Of a stretch of DNA of 64,000 bases, positions 26,632-35,764 are shown piece by piece; the first letter of the stretch is position 1, and the number at the start of each line of letters is the position of its first letter. The stretch is taken from positions 4,898,001-4,962,000 of the forward strand of contig NZ_AP022588.1 of the NCBI RefSeq assembly GCF_010731735.1, written 5' to 3'. The DNA comes from Mycolicibacterium sediminis (GTDB lineage: Bacteria; Actinomycetota; Actinomycetes; Mycobacteriales; Mycobacteriaceae). The notes beneath the pieces were generated by a model. That model did not search any database and was not told the DNA's origin. It was given only the letters and a program-made list of their open reading frames with translations. The position numbers were made by a program, and so were the translations under genes.

Positions 26632-28242
26632 TTACACCCGGGGACGCGCGGGCGGGACGGCGGCGAGGAGTCGGCACGTGTAGTCGTCGTCGGGTTCGGC
26701 GAACAGTTCGGCCGCGGGCCGGTACTCGACGGCGCGGCCGCCGCGCATCACCAGGACGTCGTGGCTCATCCGCTGGATGACCGCGAGGTCGTGGCCGATG
26801 AACAGGTAGGTCAGTGTCAGCCGCTGCTGCAGGTCGGCGAGCAGGTCGAGGACGCGCGCCTGCACGGACACGTCCAGCGACGCCGTCGACTCGTCGAGGA
26901 TCAGCAGGTCGGGTTCCATCGCCAGTGCCCGGGCGATGCTGACCCGCTGACGCTGCCCCCCGGACAGCTCGTGTGGGTAGCGCGAGGCGAAGTCGGCGGG
27001 CAGTCCGACGAGGTCGAGGAGTTCGGCGATGCGGGTACGTCGCTGCGAGCGGTCGCCGGCGAGGCGGTGCACGCGCAGCGGTTCGCCGATGGCGGTGCCG
27101 ACGGGCGTCCTGGGGTCCAGCGACGAGAACGGATCCTGGAACACCAGCCCGACCCGTCTTCGCAGCGACCTGTCGACGCGACGGGCCAGCAGGTCGGCAC
27201 CGTCGAGGGTGGCCGTGCCCGCGTCCGGTGTCACCAGCCCGGTCAGCGCGGCCGCGACCGTCGACTTGCCCGAGCCGGATTCGCCCACCACTCCGAGTGT
27301 GGTGCCCCTTCGGACCGTGAAGGACAGGTCCGACACCGCGTGCACGGTCGAGCGACCGGTGGGGGTCGTCACGGGGAACCGGACGTCGAGGCCCGCGACG
27401 TCCAGCAGGACCGGCGCGTCGGCGGCCGCCGGCTCGGGCGTCACCGCGCCGAGAACCGGTCGGGCGGCGAGGAGTTCGCGGGTGTAGTCGTGCCGCGGCC
27501 GGTCGAACACGTCGAGGATCGGCGCCTGCTCGACGGTCTCGCCGGCGCGCAGGACGGTAACCTCGTCGGCGACCTGCCCGATGACGCCCAGGTCGTGGCT
27601 GATCCAGATCACCGCGGTGCCGAAGTCGCGCTGCAAAGTGCGCACCAGGTCGATGATCTGGGCCTGGGTGGTCACGTCGAGCGACGTCGTCGGTTCGTCG
27701 GCGACGAGGAGTTCGGGATCGCAGGACAGGGCGATGGCGACCATCACCCGCTGCCGCTGGCCGCCCGACAGCTGGTGCGGGTAGGAGTGCAGCCGGCTCT
27801 CGGGGTCCGGCAGTCCGACGGCGTCGAGCAGTTCCAGCGCCCTGGTGCGGGCCTCGCGCCGGGTGCTCCGTCGGTGCGCCTCCAGTGATTCGGTGATCTG
27901 ACGCTCCACGGTCAGCATCGGATTCAGCGACGTGCCGGGGTCCTGGAACACGAAGCCGATGCGGTCGCCGTGGACGCGGCGCAGCGCTCGTACCGACGCA
28001 CCGACGAGCTGCGTCGACGCCGCGCCGTCCCGCCCTGAGAGCAGACTCGATCCGCTGACCGCGGCGGCCGGCGCGTCGAGCAGGCCCGTCGCCGCGAGGA
28101 CCGTCATCGACTTGCCGGAACCCGATTCGCCGACGATGCCCACGGTCTGCTCGCGCTCGACGCTCAACGAGACGCCGCGGACGATGTCGTGCCGACCGAT
28201 CCGCACCCGCAGGTCGTCGACGGCCAGCACCGGATCACTCAC
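26632..28242 (-). CDS. Peptide ABC transporter, fused double ATPase (OppD-OppF type)
   Basis: 536 residues carrying two complete ABC ATPases of the oligopeptide/dipeptide type. Domain 1: Walker A GESGSGKS near 39-46, signature LSGGQRQR near 167, Walker B LLVADEP near 187. Domain 2: GESGSGKST near 318, LSGGQRQRVSIARAL near 425, LLILDES near 445. Both H-loops are present (WISHDLG, FIGHDLA). GTG at 28242 overlaps the permease stop (GTGA); the upstream frame is non-coding. Last gene of a four-gene importer operon with no gap anywhere. The fusion of OppD and OppF in one chain is common in actinobacteria. The substrate is presumably a peptide; nickel or another solute is possible. Confidence 0.9.
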   Translation of the reverse strand: MSDPVLAVDDLRVRIGRHDIVRGVSLSVEREQTVGIVGESGSGKSMTVLAATGLLDAPAAAVSGSSLLSGRDGAASTQLVGASVRALRRVHGDRIGFVFQDPGTSLNPMLTVERQITESLEAHRRSTRREARTRALELLDAVGLPDPESRLHSYPHQLSGGQRQRVMVAIALSCDPELLVADEPTTSLDVTTQAQIIDLVRTLQRDFGTAVIWISHDLGVIGQVADEVTVLRAGETVEQAPILDVFDRPRHDYTRELLAARPVLGAVTPEPAAADAPVLLDVAGLDVRFPVTTPTGRSTVHAVSDLSFTVRRGTTLGVVGESGSGKSTVAAALTGLVTPDAGTATLDGADLLARRVDRSLRRRVGLVFQDPFSSLDPRTPVGTAIGEPLRVHRLAGDRSQRRTRIAELLDLVGLPADFASRYPHELSGGQRQRVSIARALAMEPDLLILDESTASLDVSVQARVLDLLADLQQRLTLTYLFIGHDLAVIQRMSHDVLVMRGGRAVEYRPAAELFAEPDDDYTCRLLAAVPPARPRV

Positions 28243-29120
28243 TGCTGCCTCCGCGCTTCGGCCATCGTGCGCTGCTTGGGATCGAGGACGTCGCGCAGCC
28301 CGTCGCCGAACAGATTGAACGCCACCACGATCAGGAAGATCGCGGCACCGGGAAAGACCGCCATCCACCAGGCGAGCGTCACGAAGCCCTGCGAGTCGAA
28401 GATCATCCGGCCCAGCGACGGCTCGGGCGGTTGGATGCCGAGGCCGAGGAACGACAGCGCGGCCTCGGACAGGATCGCGAACGCCAGCGACAGCGACGTC
28501 TGGACGATCAGCGGTCCCGCGATGTTGGGCAATACGTGGCGGGCCAGGATGTAGCCGTGTCCGGTGCCCATCGCTCGCGAGACCGCGACGTACGGTTCGA
28601 CGCGGACCGACAGCGTGCTGGCGCGCGCCACCCTGGCGAAGATCGGGGTGTAGACGACGCCGATGGCCAGCATCGTGGTCGTGACGCCGGGGCCCAGGAT
28701 CGCGACGATGGCGAGTGCCAGCAGCAGCACCGGGAACGCGAACATGACGTCGACGACCCGCATGACGATCGCGTCGGTCCACCCGCCGCGATACCCGGCG
28801 ACGACGCCGATCGACACGCCGACGATCACCGCGAACGCGACGCTCGCCACCGCCACCTGCATGGAGGCCTGCACGGCGACGAGGACGCGGGACAGGACGT
28901 CGCGACCCAGTTCGTCGGTGCCGAACCAGTGCGCTCCGCTGGGGCCCTGCAGTGCGTTCGGCACGTCGACGTCGTTGATGCCGTAGGGCACCAACCATTC
29001 CGCCGCCAGGGCGACGATGGCCACGACGAGCAGCAGGACGGCGCTCACCACCGTGACGGGGTTGCCGAGCAGCAGCCGCCACGACGAGACGCGAGTGCGG
29101 TCGGGCGTCGATTCGGTCAT
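28239..29120 (-). CDS. Peptide ABC transporter permease (OppC/DppC type)
   Basis: 293-residue inner-membrane permease. A long N-terminal helix (PVTVVSAVLLLVVAIVALAA) is followed by HWFGTDELGRDVLSRVL near 66-82, characteristic of DppC/OppC. Five more helices follow, with the EAA loop VSRAMGTGHGYILARHVLPN near 188-207 that contacts the ATPases. The C-terminus has GDGLRDVLDPKQR, also typical. ATG at 29120 overlaps the upstream permease stop (ATGA). It pairs with the DppB-like gene to form the channel. Confidence 0.9.
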   Translation of the reverse strand: MTESTPDRTRVSSWRLLLGNPVTVVSAVLLLVVAIVALAAEWLVPYGINDVDVPNALQGPSGAHWFGTDELGRDVLSRVLVAVQASMQVAVASVAFAVIVGVSIGVVAGYRGGWTDAIVMRVVDVMFAFPVLLLALAIVAILGPGVTTTMLAIGVVYTPIFARVARASTLSVRVEPYVAVSRAMGTGHGYILARHVLPNIAGPLIVQTSLSLAFAILSEAALSFLGLGIQPPEPSLGRMIFDSQGFVTLAWWMAVFPGAAIFLIVVAFNLFGDGLRDVLDPKQRTMAEARRQQ

Positions 29121-30103
29121 GACAGCCGGATCCGGGGGTCGACGACCGCGTACAGCAGGTCCACGATCAGGTTGATGAGCAGGAACAGCACCGCGATCAG
29201 CAGCACGGCACCCTGGATCACCGGGTAGTCGCGCGACGCGACGGCGTTGTAGACCAGACGGCCCAGCCCCGGCCAGGCGAACACCACCTCGACGACGATC
29301 ACGCCACCGAGGATCGTGGCGAGCTGGATGCCGGTGATGGTGAGGATGGGCACCAGGGCGTTGCGCACGGTGTGGCGGAAGGTCACCACCTTGGGCGACA
29401 GCCCCTTCGATCGGGCGGTGCGGACGTATCCCGATGCGGCCACGTCCAATACGGCCGAACGTACGTAGCGGGTCAGGATGGCACCGGCCACCAGACCCAC
29501 CGTCAGCCCCGGCAGCAGGATGTGCGACAGCCACCCGACGGGGTCGCCGAAGAGCGGCCGGTACCCCGACGTGGGGAGCCAGCCCAATGTGGTCGAGAAC
29601 AGGGCGATGAGCAGAATGCCCATCCAGAAGTCGGGGATCGACACGCCGAACTGCGTCGTCACGCGCACGACGGCGTCGCTGAGGCGGCCTTCGCGCAGCG
29701 CCGACCAGATCCCGGCGGGCAGGGCGATCAGCAGCGCGACGACGATGCCGACCGCCGCCAGCGACACCGTCGCGGGGAGTCGCTCGATCAGGATGCCCCA
29801 CACGGGATCTCCGTTGCGGAAGCTGACGCCGAGGTCACCGCGGACCGCTCCGGTCAGGTAACCGAAGAACTGCGCCACCAGGGGCCGGTCCAGACCGCTG
29901 GCCGACCGCAGCGCCTCGTACGCCTCGGGCGTGTAGCGCGTCCCGAGCGCGATGCGAACGGGATCACCGGGGACGAGTTGCACCAGCGCGAACACCACGA
30001 CCAGCACGCCGACGAGCACCACCAGCGAGTAGGCGACGCGGCGGGCCAGGAACCTCGTCACCGGGTGGGTCATGAACGTGGGAAGGGACTTCGTGTCGGT
30101 CAC
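29117..30103 (-). CDS. Peptide ABC transporter permease (OppB/DppB type)
   Basis: 328-residue permease. The N-terminal LARRVAYSLVVLVGVLVVVF helix and VQLVPGDPVRIALG near 47-60 are the hallmark of DppB/OppB. EAA loop YVRTARSKGLSPKVVTFRHT is near 226-245 and the tail is LLYAVVDPRIRLS. Six helices predicted. GTG at 30103 overlaps the binding-protein stop by 4 bp; ATG at 30073 is an alternative internal start giving a shorter N-terminus. Confidence 0.9.
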   Translation of the reverse strand: MTDTKSLPTFMTHPVTRFLARRVAYSLVVLVGVLVVVFALVQLVPGDPVRIALGTRYTPEAYEALRSASGLDRPLVAQFFGYLTGAVRGDLGVSFRNGDPVWGILIERLPATVSLAAVGIVVALLIALPAGIWSALREGRLSDAVVRVTTQFGVSIPDFWMGILLIALFSTTLGWLPTSGYRPLFGDPVGWLSHILLPGLTVGLVAGAILTRYVRSAVLDVAASGYVRTARSKGLSPKVVTFRHTVRNALVPILTITGIQLATILGGVIVVEVVFAWPGLGRLVYNAVASRDYPVIQGAVLLIAVLFLLINLIVDLLYAVVDPRIRLS

Positions 30104-31623
30104 CGGCCGTCCGTCCCGTCGAGTGCCGCCGATCGGAACCTGATCGCGCCGTCACGCCGGGCGTCGTAGCCGGTGAGACGGGGGTTCCAGGCCTGGATGA
30201 CCGACGGGTTGTACAGATACACGTAGCTGACCCCGTCGGCGATCAGGGTGGCCGCCTTGGCGTAGTCGTCGGCGCGGGCGTCCCGTGCGGTCTGCACGCG
30301 GCCGGCGTCGAGCAGGCGGTCCACCTGCGGGTCGGAGAACTTCTGGGCGTTGTTGGCGCCGTTGGTGTGGTGCTGGGCGTAGTAGAAGTCGTCGGGATCG
30401 ATGTTGCCCAGCCAGCCCATCATCAGCATGTCGAAGTTGCCCGTGTTCTGCTCGTCGAGCCACGTGGCCATGTCGACCGTCCGGATCTTCACCTCGATGC
30501 CGAGCGGCGCGAGGTTGTCGGCGATCACCTGGGCGGCGGTCACCGTCTCGGGATACTCGTTGGTGACGAGCATGTCCATGGTGGTCGGCGCCGCGCCTGC
30601 CTCGGCGAGGAGTCGCTTGGCCTCCCCGATGTCGTAGCGGTACCGGTCGTAGCCGATGTACCACGGGTTGCCCTTGGGGATCGCCAGCTGATTGGCGGCG
30701 GCGGTGCCGTAACTCGTCGCCTGCACGATGGCGTCCCGGTCGATGCCGAACGCGATGGCCCGGCGTACCCGGACGTCGTTCCACGGCGCACGCGCCTCGT
30801 TCAGCGCCAGGTACCAGTAGTCGTTGCTCGGGGTCACCGCGAGGTGGACGGAGTCGTCCTCCTCGAGCTGCGTGACGCGTTGCGGCGGAACGGCGTCCGT
30901 CCAGTCGACCTCGCCGGCCTGTAGCGCCGACAGCGCGGTCGACGGCTCGGAGATGAACTGGTAGGTCACGCCCGGGATCTTCGGCCGACCTCCCCAGTAG
31001 GTGCGGTTGGCGGTCAGGACGATCGAGTCGCCGCTGCGCTGCGAGACGAAAGCGAACGGCCCGGTTCCCACGGGGTGCGTGGCGATCTCGCCGCTCTCGA
31101 CGTTCGCACGGGACACGATGGCCATGCCCTTGAAGCCACCCAGGTTGGTCAGCAGGTTGGGCGTGGGCCGGGCGACAGTGATGACGACGGTGCGGTCGTC
31201 GGGGGCCGTCACGTCGGTGATGGCGCTGAACTTGTCGACGTTCGAGAGCTTCTCGTCGATGATGCGACGGTAGGAGTAGACGACGTCGTCGGCGGTGAAG
31301 GGGCTGCCGTCGTGGAAGGTCACGCCGCCGCGCAGCCGGAAGGTCCACGTCAACTGGTCCGGCGACACCGTCCACGACTCGGCGAGCGCCGGTCGCATCT
31401 CGAGGTTCTCGTCGGGCTCGACGATCGTGTCGAAGACGTTCTCGAGCACCTCGAACGAGAAGTAGGAACTGGTCTTCTGCGGGTCGAGTTGGTCGGGCTC
31501 ACCGGCGATCGCGGCGATCAGATTGCCCGACGAATCCCCGAGGTCGACCCGCTGAGCGGGTGCGCACGACGCCGTCAGCAGAAGCGCGACCACCAGCATG
31601 ACGACGCTCCCCGACCAGCGCAT
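30100..31623 (-). CDS. Peptide-type substrate-binding lipoprotein (SBP_bac_5)
   Basis: 507-residue extracytoplasmic solute-binding protein of family 5. The lipoprotein signal is VVMLVVALLLTASCAPAQR (lipobox TASC, Cys about 20). Family landmarks: GEPDQLDPQKTSSYFSFEVL near 41-60, RLRGGVTFHDGSPFTADDVV near 96-115, GTGPF near 186 and VRRAIAFGIDRDAIV near 285-299. First gene of the importer operon, 48 bp downstream of the Lrp gene on the same strand, so lrp and the importer may be one transcript. Ligand likely peptides or other medium-size amino compounds. Confidence 0.9.
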   Translation of the reverse strand: MRWSGSVVMLVVALLLTASCAPAQRVDLGDSSGNLIAAIAGEPDQLDPQKTSSYFSFEVLENVFDTIVEPDENLEMRPALAESWTVSPDQLTWTFRLRGGVTFHDGSPFTADDVVYSYRRIIDEKLSNVDKFSAITDVTAPDDRTVVITVARPTPNLLTNLGGFKGMAIVSRANVESGEIATHPVGTGPFAFVSQRSGDSIVLTANRTYWGGRPKIPGVTYQFISEPSTALSALQAGEVDWTDAVPPQRVTQLEEDDSVHLAVTPSNDYWYLALNEARAPWNDVRVRRAIAFGIDRDAIVQATSYGTAAANQLAIPKGNPWYIGYDRYRYDIGEAKRLLAEAGAAPTTMDMLVTNEYPETVTAAQVIADNLAPLGIEVKIRTVDMATWLDEQNTGNFDMLMMGWLGNIDPDDFYYAQHHTNGANNAQKFSDPQVDRLLDAGRVQTARDARADDYAKAATLIADGVSYVYLYNPSVIQAWNPRLTGYDARRDGAIRFRSAALDGTDGR

Positions 31624-31671
31624 CCGGGTCGGTTACCCATTCGGCCGCCGGAGAACACCTCCGGCGCACGG

Positions 31672-32565
31672 TCACGCCGGAGTGTCGAGACCCGAGGCGT
31701 AGGACTCCTTGACGACCTCGAGGTGCGCCCAGCTCTCCAGCGAACTCACGCCCGGCAGGGCGCGCACCGTGTCGAGCAGACCGACCAGTTGCGCGGCGGA
31801 GAAGGCGCGCACGGTGACGAGGACGTCGAACCGGCCGAGCGTCCTGGCCACGAAGATGACGGACGGCATGGCGGCCAGCGCCGTGACGACCTCGTGGTGG
31901 CCGCCGGCCAGCCGGATGCCGAAACCCATGGCGCTCTGGCGATCCTGACCCGAGTGCCGGACGACGGCGCCGATGCGCACCACGCGGGCATCGAGTAGGC
32001 GGACCACCCGCCGACGAGCACCTGCGGCCGAGAGACCCACCCCTGCAGCCAGTTCCACGTAGGACGCGCGGCCGTCCTCCTGCAGCCCGCGGAGCAGCGC
32101 GACGTCGACGTCGTCGACCTCGATGCCGACCGTTCCCACCGGCCCGACCACGTCGCGGACCAGTTCGACGTAGGTGAGGGTGTCCACGCCGACCACACCC
32201 GTCAGCCCCCGCAGGGCGGCGATGGTGCGGTCGATCTCGGCCGTCGACGCCGCGCGCACCTCCGCGACCAGACCGTGCGGGCCGCTGGTCAGCGAGAGGA
32301 AGGGTACGTCCGGGCGACGTGCGATGGTCGCCGCGATCGGCGCGGCCGGCCCGGTGACGGTGAGGCCGACGTGGGCGAGCGCACCGCGACCGATCACCGC
32401 CGGGTGTACGACACCTCGCACCACCACCTGCCCACTCGAGATGAGCCGCTGGACGCGCATGGCGGCCGTGGACCGCGACAGTCCCACCCGGCGTGCGATC
32501 TCACGGTGCGTGAGCCGGCCGTCCACCTCGAGCAGCGCCACGATGGCCTCGTCGATCTGGTCCAC
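31672..32565 (-). CDS. Double-module Lrp/AsnC-family regulator
   Basis: 297 residues with two Lrp-type modules in tandem. First HTH near 7-45 (LEVDGRLTHREIARRVGLSR), first RAM-like ligand domain near 60-135; second HTH near 155-195 (LQEDGRASYVELAAGVGLSA) and second RAM near 205-285 ending SSLESWAHLEVVKESYASG. Ordinary Lrp proteins are about 150 residues, so this is a duplicated or fused form as known in actinobacteria. GTG start at 32565. It lies between the peptide importer (same strand, downstream) and the divergent NCS1/ureohydrolase cluster, and is the obvious candidate regulator of both, sensing an amino acid or guanidino compound (inference). Confidence 0.85.
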   Translation of the reverse strand: MDQIDEAIVALLEVDGRLTHREIARRVGLSRSTAAMRVQRLISSGQVVVRGVVHPAVIGRGALAHVGLTVTGPAAPIAATIARRPDVPFLSLTSGPHGLVAEVRAASTAEIDRTIAALRGLTGVVGVDTLTYVELVRDVVGPVGTVGIEVDDVDVALLRGLQEDGRASYVELAAGVGLSAAGARRRVVRLLDARVVRIGAVVRHSGQDRQSAMGFGIRLAGGHHEVVTALAAMPSVIFVARTLGRFDVLVTVRAFSAAQLVGLLDTVRALPGVSSLESWAHLEVVKESYASGLDTPA

Positions 32566-32648
32566 GCCCGCCCTTTCCTTGGGAATCGATCCGAAATCTT
32601 TGCGCCCGTCCCGTGCGGCACATCGTGCGCGAATCTGCCGTCATTGAA

Positions 32649-32672
32649 CCCGAAGAGTGGTGATCGTTCGGG
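32649..32672. promoter_or_regulatory. Inverted repeat upstream of the Lrp gene
   Basis: CCCGAA (32649-32654) and TTCGGG (32667-32672) are separated by 12 bp, with partly matching flanks (ATTGAA left, GTGAAC right). It lies 84 bp upstream of the Lrp start and about 150 bp before the divergent SnoaL-like gene. Lrp proteins bind 13-15 bp palindromes in divergent promoters, so this is a reasonable operator candidate, but no second copy was found. Confidence 0.35.
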
Positions 32673-32750
32673 GTGAACTGACACATCGTGATCCGCAACA
32701 CCGTCGTAACGAACGAACTGCTTGCAGCCACCTTCACCGAGTCCTACAGT

Positions 32751-32784
32751 GACCTGCACCACACGACGACCTGCACCACACGAC
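32751..32784 (+). repeat. Perfect 17-bp tandem repeat
   Basis: GACCTGCACCACACGAC occurs twice with no gap (32751-32767 and 32768-32784), followed by a third partial match GACCCGCACC (overlapping the end). It lies 37 bp before the ATG of the SnoaL-like gene, in the leader of the catabolic operon. It may be a regulator-binding direct repeat or a recent slippage duplication. Confidence 0.7.
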
Positions 32785-32820
32785 CCGCACCCCACCTAGA
32801 CCACGGACCGGAGCCCCCGC

Positions 32821-33225
32821 ATGGCGACGCTGACCAGCGATCGAGTCTTGGCCGCGACCGACGAGCTGGTGGCGGCGTTCGCGGCGACCGACACCGACGC
32901 GTACTTCGGGTGCTTCGCCGACGACGCGACCTTCGTGTTCCACCCCGAGCCCGCGCGCCTGAACGACCGCGCCGCCTACGAGACCGTGTGGGCCGGGTGG
33001 CTGACGAGCGGGTGGCGCGTGGTGTCGTGCGTCAGCAGCGACCGGATGGTGCAGACGTTCGGCGACGTGGCGGTGCTGACCCACACCGTCGACACCGTCG
33101 TCGAGGTCGACGGCGATCGGTCCGAGACCCGGGAACGCGAGACCATCGTCTTCGCGCTGCGCGACGACCGCCTCCTCGCCGTGCACGAACACCTGTCCAC
33201 CGCGCCGGCTGCGGTGGACGCGTGA
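32821..33225 (+). CDS. SnoaL/NTF2-like protein
   Basis: 134-residue protein with the NTF2/SnoaL-like cone fold (DUF4440 type). The opening helix VLAATDELVAAFAATDTDAY is followed by FADDATFVFHPEPARLNDRA near 38-57 and strands ending ERETIVFALRDDRLLAVHEH. Conserved polar residues in the pocket (Asp39, His45, His120 approx.) are typical, but enzymatic activity cannot be inferred. First gene of a plus-strand operon; GTGA overlap with the NCS1 permease. Proteins of this type next to NCS1 permeases may bind or isomerise the transported compound (inference). Confidence 0.75.
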   Translation: MATLTSDRVLAATDELVAAFAATDTDAYFGCFADDATFVFHPEPARLNDRAAYETVWAGWLTSGWRVVSCVSSDRMVQTFGDVAVLTHTVDTVVEVDGDRSETRERETIVFALRDDRLLAVHEHLSTAPAAVDA

Positions 33226-34793
33226 CCGCCGGCGATGGCCTCGTCGCCCCGCCGCCGCGGGTCACCGACGTCGAAATCCACGGTGTCGAACCCATTCCCG
33301 ACGCGGAACGAACCGCCACGCCGCTGGACCTCTTCCGCCTCGTCTTCGGCGGGGCCAACACCATTGCGACGGTCGTGCTGGGCACCTTCCCCATCGTGTT
33401 CGGCCTGTCCTTCCGCGACGGCCTGCTCGCCACGCTCCTCGGGCTCGTGCTGGGTGCGGCGATCCTGGCCCCGATGGCGCTGTTCGGTCCTCGCAACGGC
33501 ACCAACAACGCCGTGTCGTCGTCGGCCCACCTCGGGGTGCACGGCCGCGTCGTCGGCTCCTTCCTGTCCCTGCTGACGGCGGTCGCGTTCTTCTCGATCT
33601 CGGTCTGGACGTCCGGCGACGTCCTGGTGGGCGGCGCCGCCCGCGCCATGGGTGGCGCACCCGACGCAGCGCCCAACGGCGTCGCCATCGCCGTGGCCTA
33701 CGGGGTCTTCGCGCTGCTCGTCCTGGTGGTGTGCATCTACGGATTCCGGTTCATGCTGCTGGTGAACAAGGTGGCCGTGGTCGCCGCCACGGTGCTGTTC
33801 CTCTTGGGCATCATCGCGTTCGGCGGCACGTTCGACCCGAGCTACGCCGGCATCTTCGGGCCGGACGCCGACGCGGCGACCAACGCCCTGTACTGGCCGT
33901 CCTTCGTGGGGGCGGCGCTCATCGTGATGTCGAACCCGGTGAGCTTCGGTGCGTTCCTGGGTGATTGGGCCCGCTACATCCCCCGCGACACCCCGCCGTG
34001 GAGGTCGATGGCGGCGGCGTTCGGTGCCCAGATCGCCACGCTGGTGCCCTTCCTGTTCGGTCTGGTGACCGCCACGGTCGTGGCCTCGGCCGCGCCGGCG
34101 TTCATCGAGGAGGGCAACTACGTCGGCGGCCTGCTCGCGGTGTCGCCCGGGTGGTACTTCCTGCCGGTGTGCCTCATCGCGCTGATCGGCGGAATGTCCA
34201 CGGGCACCACCGCGCTGTACGGCACCGGCCTCGACTTCTCCAGCGTCTTCCCCCGCTTCAGCCGCGTCCAGGCGACCGTGTTGATCGGCGCGATCGCGAT
34301 CGCCTTCATCTTCGTCGGCAAGTTCGCGTTCAACGTGGTGCAGAGCATCTCGACGTTCGCGGTCCTCATCGTCACCTGCACCGCCCCGTGGATGGTCGTC
34401 ATGATGATCGGATGGCTGGTCCGGCGCGGGTGGTACGACTCCGACGCGCTGCAGGTATTCAACCGCCGTCAACGCGGCGGCCGGTACTGGTTCTACCACG
34501 GCTGGAACTGGCGCGGCCTCGGCGCGTGGCTGGTGTCGGCGACGCTCAGCATCTGCTTCGTCAACTCCCCCGGCCAGTTCGTCGGCCCCCTCGGCGACCT
34601 CGCCGCCGGCATCGACCTGTCGATCCCGGTCGGGCTCGGCCTGACCGCGGTCCTGTATCCCGTTCTGCTGTTTGCGTTCCCGGAGCCCAGGGATGCCTAC
34701 GGTCCCGACGGCGCGCGCTTCGTCCCCATGGGTCCGTCGGCCGACATCCCGATCACGTCCATCGACGACACCGCAACACAGGAGGTTTCGTGA
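33222..34793 (+). CDS. NCS1-family permease (first copy)
   Basis: 523-residue NCS1 (nucleobase/cytosine-purine permease) transporter with about 12 helices. Family motifs: VEPIPDAERTATPLDLFRLV near 22-41 and FGGANTIATVVLGTFPIVFG near 43-62, with SFRDGLLATLLGLVLGAAIL next. NPVSFGAFLGDWARYIP near 240-256 contains the SDYxRY-equivalent (here GDWARY). GTG at 33222 is coupled to the SnoaL-like stop. NCS1 proteins import cytosine, allantoin, hydantoin, thiamine and similar nitrogenous solutes with Na+ or H+. The neighbouring ureohydrolase suggests a guanidino or ureido compound. Confidence 0.88.
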   Translation: MTAGDGLVAPPPRVTDVEIHGVEPIPDAERTATPLDLFRLVFGGANTIATVVLGTFPIVFGLSFRDGLLATLLGLVLGAAILAPMALFGPRNGTNNAVSSSAHLGVHGRVVGSFLSLLTAVAFFSISVWTSGDVLVGGAARAMGGAPDAAPNGVAIAVAYGVFALLVLVVCIYGFRFMLLVNKVAVVAATVLFLLGIIAFGGTFDPSYAGIFGPDADAATNALYWPSFVGAALIVMSNPVSFGAFLGDWARYIPRDTPPWRSMAAAFGAQIATLVPFLFGLVTATVVASAAPAFIEEGNYVGGLLAVSPGWYFLPVCLIALIGGMSTGTTALYGTGLDFSSVFPRFSRVQATVLIGAIAIAFIFVGKFAFNVVQSISTFAVLIVTCTAPWMVVMMIGWLVRRGWYDSDALQVFNRRQRGGRYWFYHGWNWRGLGAWLVSATLSICFVNSPGQFVGPLGDLAAGIDLSIPVGLGLTAVLYPVLLFAFPEPRDAYGPDGARFVPMGPSADIPITSIDDTATQEVS

Positions 34794-35764
34794 ATCAGCC
34801 CATCGGACCGATCGACGCGTCGAAGGTCCCGAGGTTCGCAGGGCCGGCGACGTTCGCTCGGCTCCCTCGCCTCGACCAGGTGGCGCGCGCCGACGTGGCC
34901 GTCGTCGGCGTGCCGTTCGACTCCGGGGTGTCCTACCGCCCGGGGGCGCGTTTCGGCCCGACCCACGTCCGCGAGTCGTCGCGGCTGCTGCGGCCGTACA
35001 ACCCGGCACTCGACGTGTCGCCCTTCGACGTCGCGCAGGTCGTCGACGCCGGTGACATCGCCGTCAACCCCTTCAACATCAACGAGGCGATCGAGACCAT
35101 CGAGGGTGCTGCGACCGACCTGACCAGGGACGGCACCAGGCTCGTCACGATCGGCGGCGACCACACCATCGCATTGCCGCTGCTGCGTGCCGCCGCCGCC
35201 CAGCACGGCCCGGTCGCGCTGGTGCACTTCGACGCTCACCTCGACACGTGGGACACCTACTTCGGCGCGGAGTACACCCACGGCACGCCGTTCCGCCGGG
35301 CGGTGGAGGAGGGCATCGTCGACACCGAGGCGCTGTCGCACGTCGGTACGCGCGGACCGCTGTACGGCAAGAAGGACCTCGAGGACGACCGCCGCTTCGG
35401 CTTCGGCATCGTCACGTCGTCGGACGTCTACTACCAGGGCGTGCGCGAGGTCGTCGACAAGCTGCGCGACCGTCTCGGCAATCGGCCCGTCTACGTGTCG
35501 GTCGACATCGACGTCCTCGACCCCGCCCACGCACCCGGCACCGGCACGCCCGAGGCGGGCGGCATGACCAGCCGCGAACTGCTCGAGATCCTGCGCGGGT
35601 TCCGCGGCCTCAACCTCATCGGCGCCGACGTCGTCGAGGTCTCCCCCGCCTACGACCAGGCCGAGATCACCGGCGTCGCAGCGTCACACGTCGCCTACGA
35701 CCTGGTGTCACTGTTGGCCATGCGGCACGAGGACGACCACGCCCAGGGAGCGCCCCGTGCCTGA
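34790..35764 (+). CDS. Ureohydrolase (agmatinase / guanidinobutyrase family)
   Basis: 324-residue arginase-superfamily amidinohydrolase, dimanganese enzyme. Metal motifs: GGDHTIALP near 122-130, HFDAHLDTW near 146-154 (D-x-H-x-D) and SVDIDVLDPAHAPGTGTPEA near 238-257 (DxD). All ligands are intact. PGARFGPTHVRESSRLLRPY near 46-65 is typical of agmatinase-like members. It splits urea from a guanidino compound; specificity (agmatine, 4-guanidinobutyrate, 3-guanidinopropionate) depends on a loop I cannot assign. Start GTG at 34790, after AGGAGG. Overlaps the second NCS1 gene by 8 bp. With the TPP enzyme downstream, 4-guanidinobutyrate is a plausible substrate. Confidence 0.85.
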   Translation: MNQPIGPIDASKVPRFAGPATFARLPRLDQVARADVAVVGVPFDSGVSYRPGARFGPTHVRESSRLLRPYNPALDVSPFDVAQVVDAGDIAVNPFNINEAIETIEGAATDLTRDGTRLVTIGGDHTIALPLLRAAAAQHGPVALVHFDAHLDTWDTYFGAEYTHGTPFRRAVEEGIVDTEALSHVGTRGPLYGKKDLEDDRRFGFGIVTSSDVYYQGVREVVDKLRDRLGNRPVYVSVDIDVLDPAHAPGTGTPEAGGMTSRELLEILRGFRGLNLIGADVVEVSPAYDQAEITGVAASHVAYDLVSLLAMRHEDDHAQGAPRA

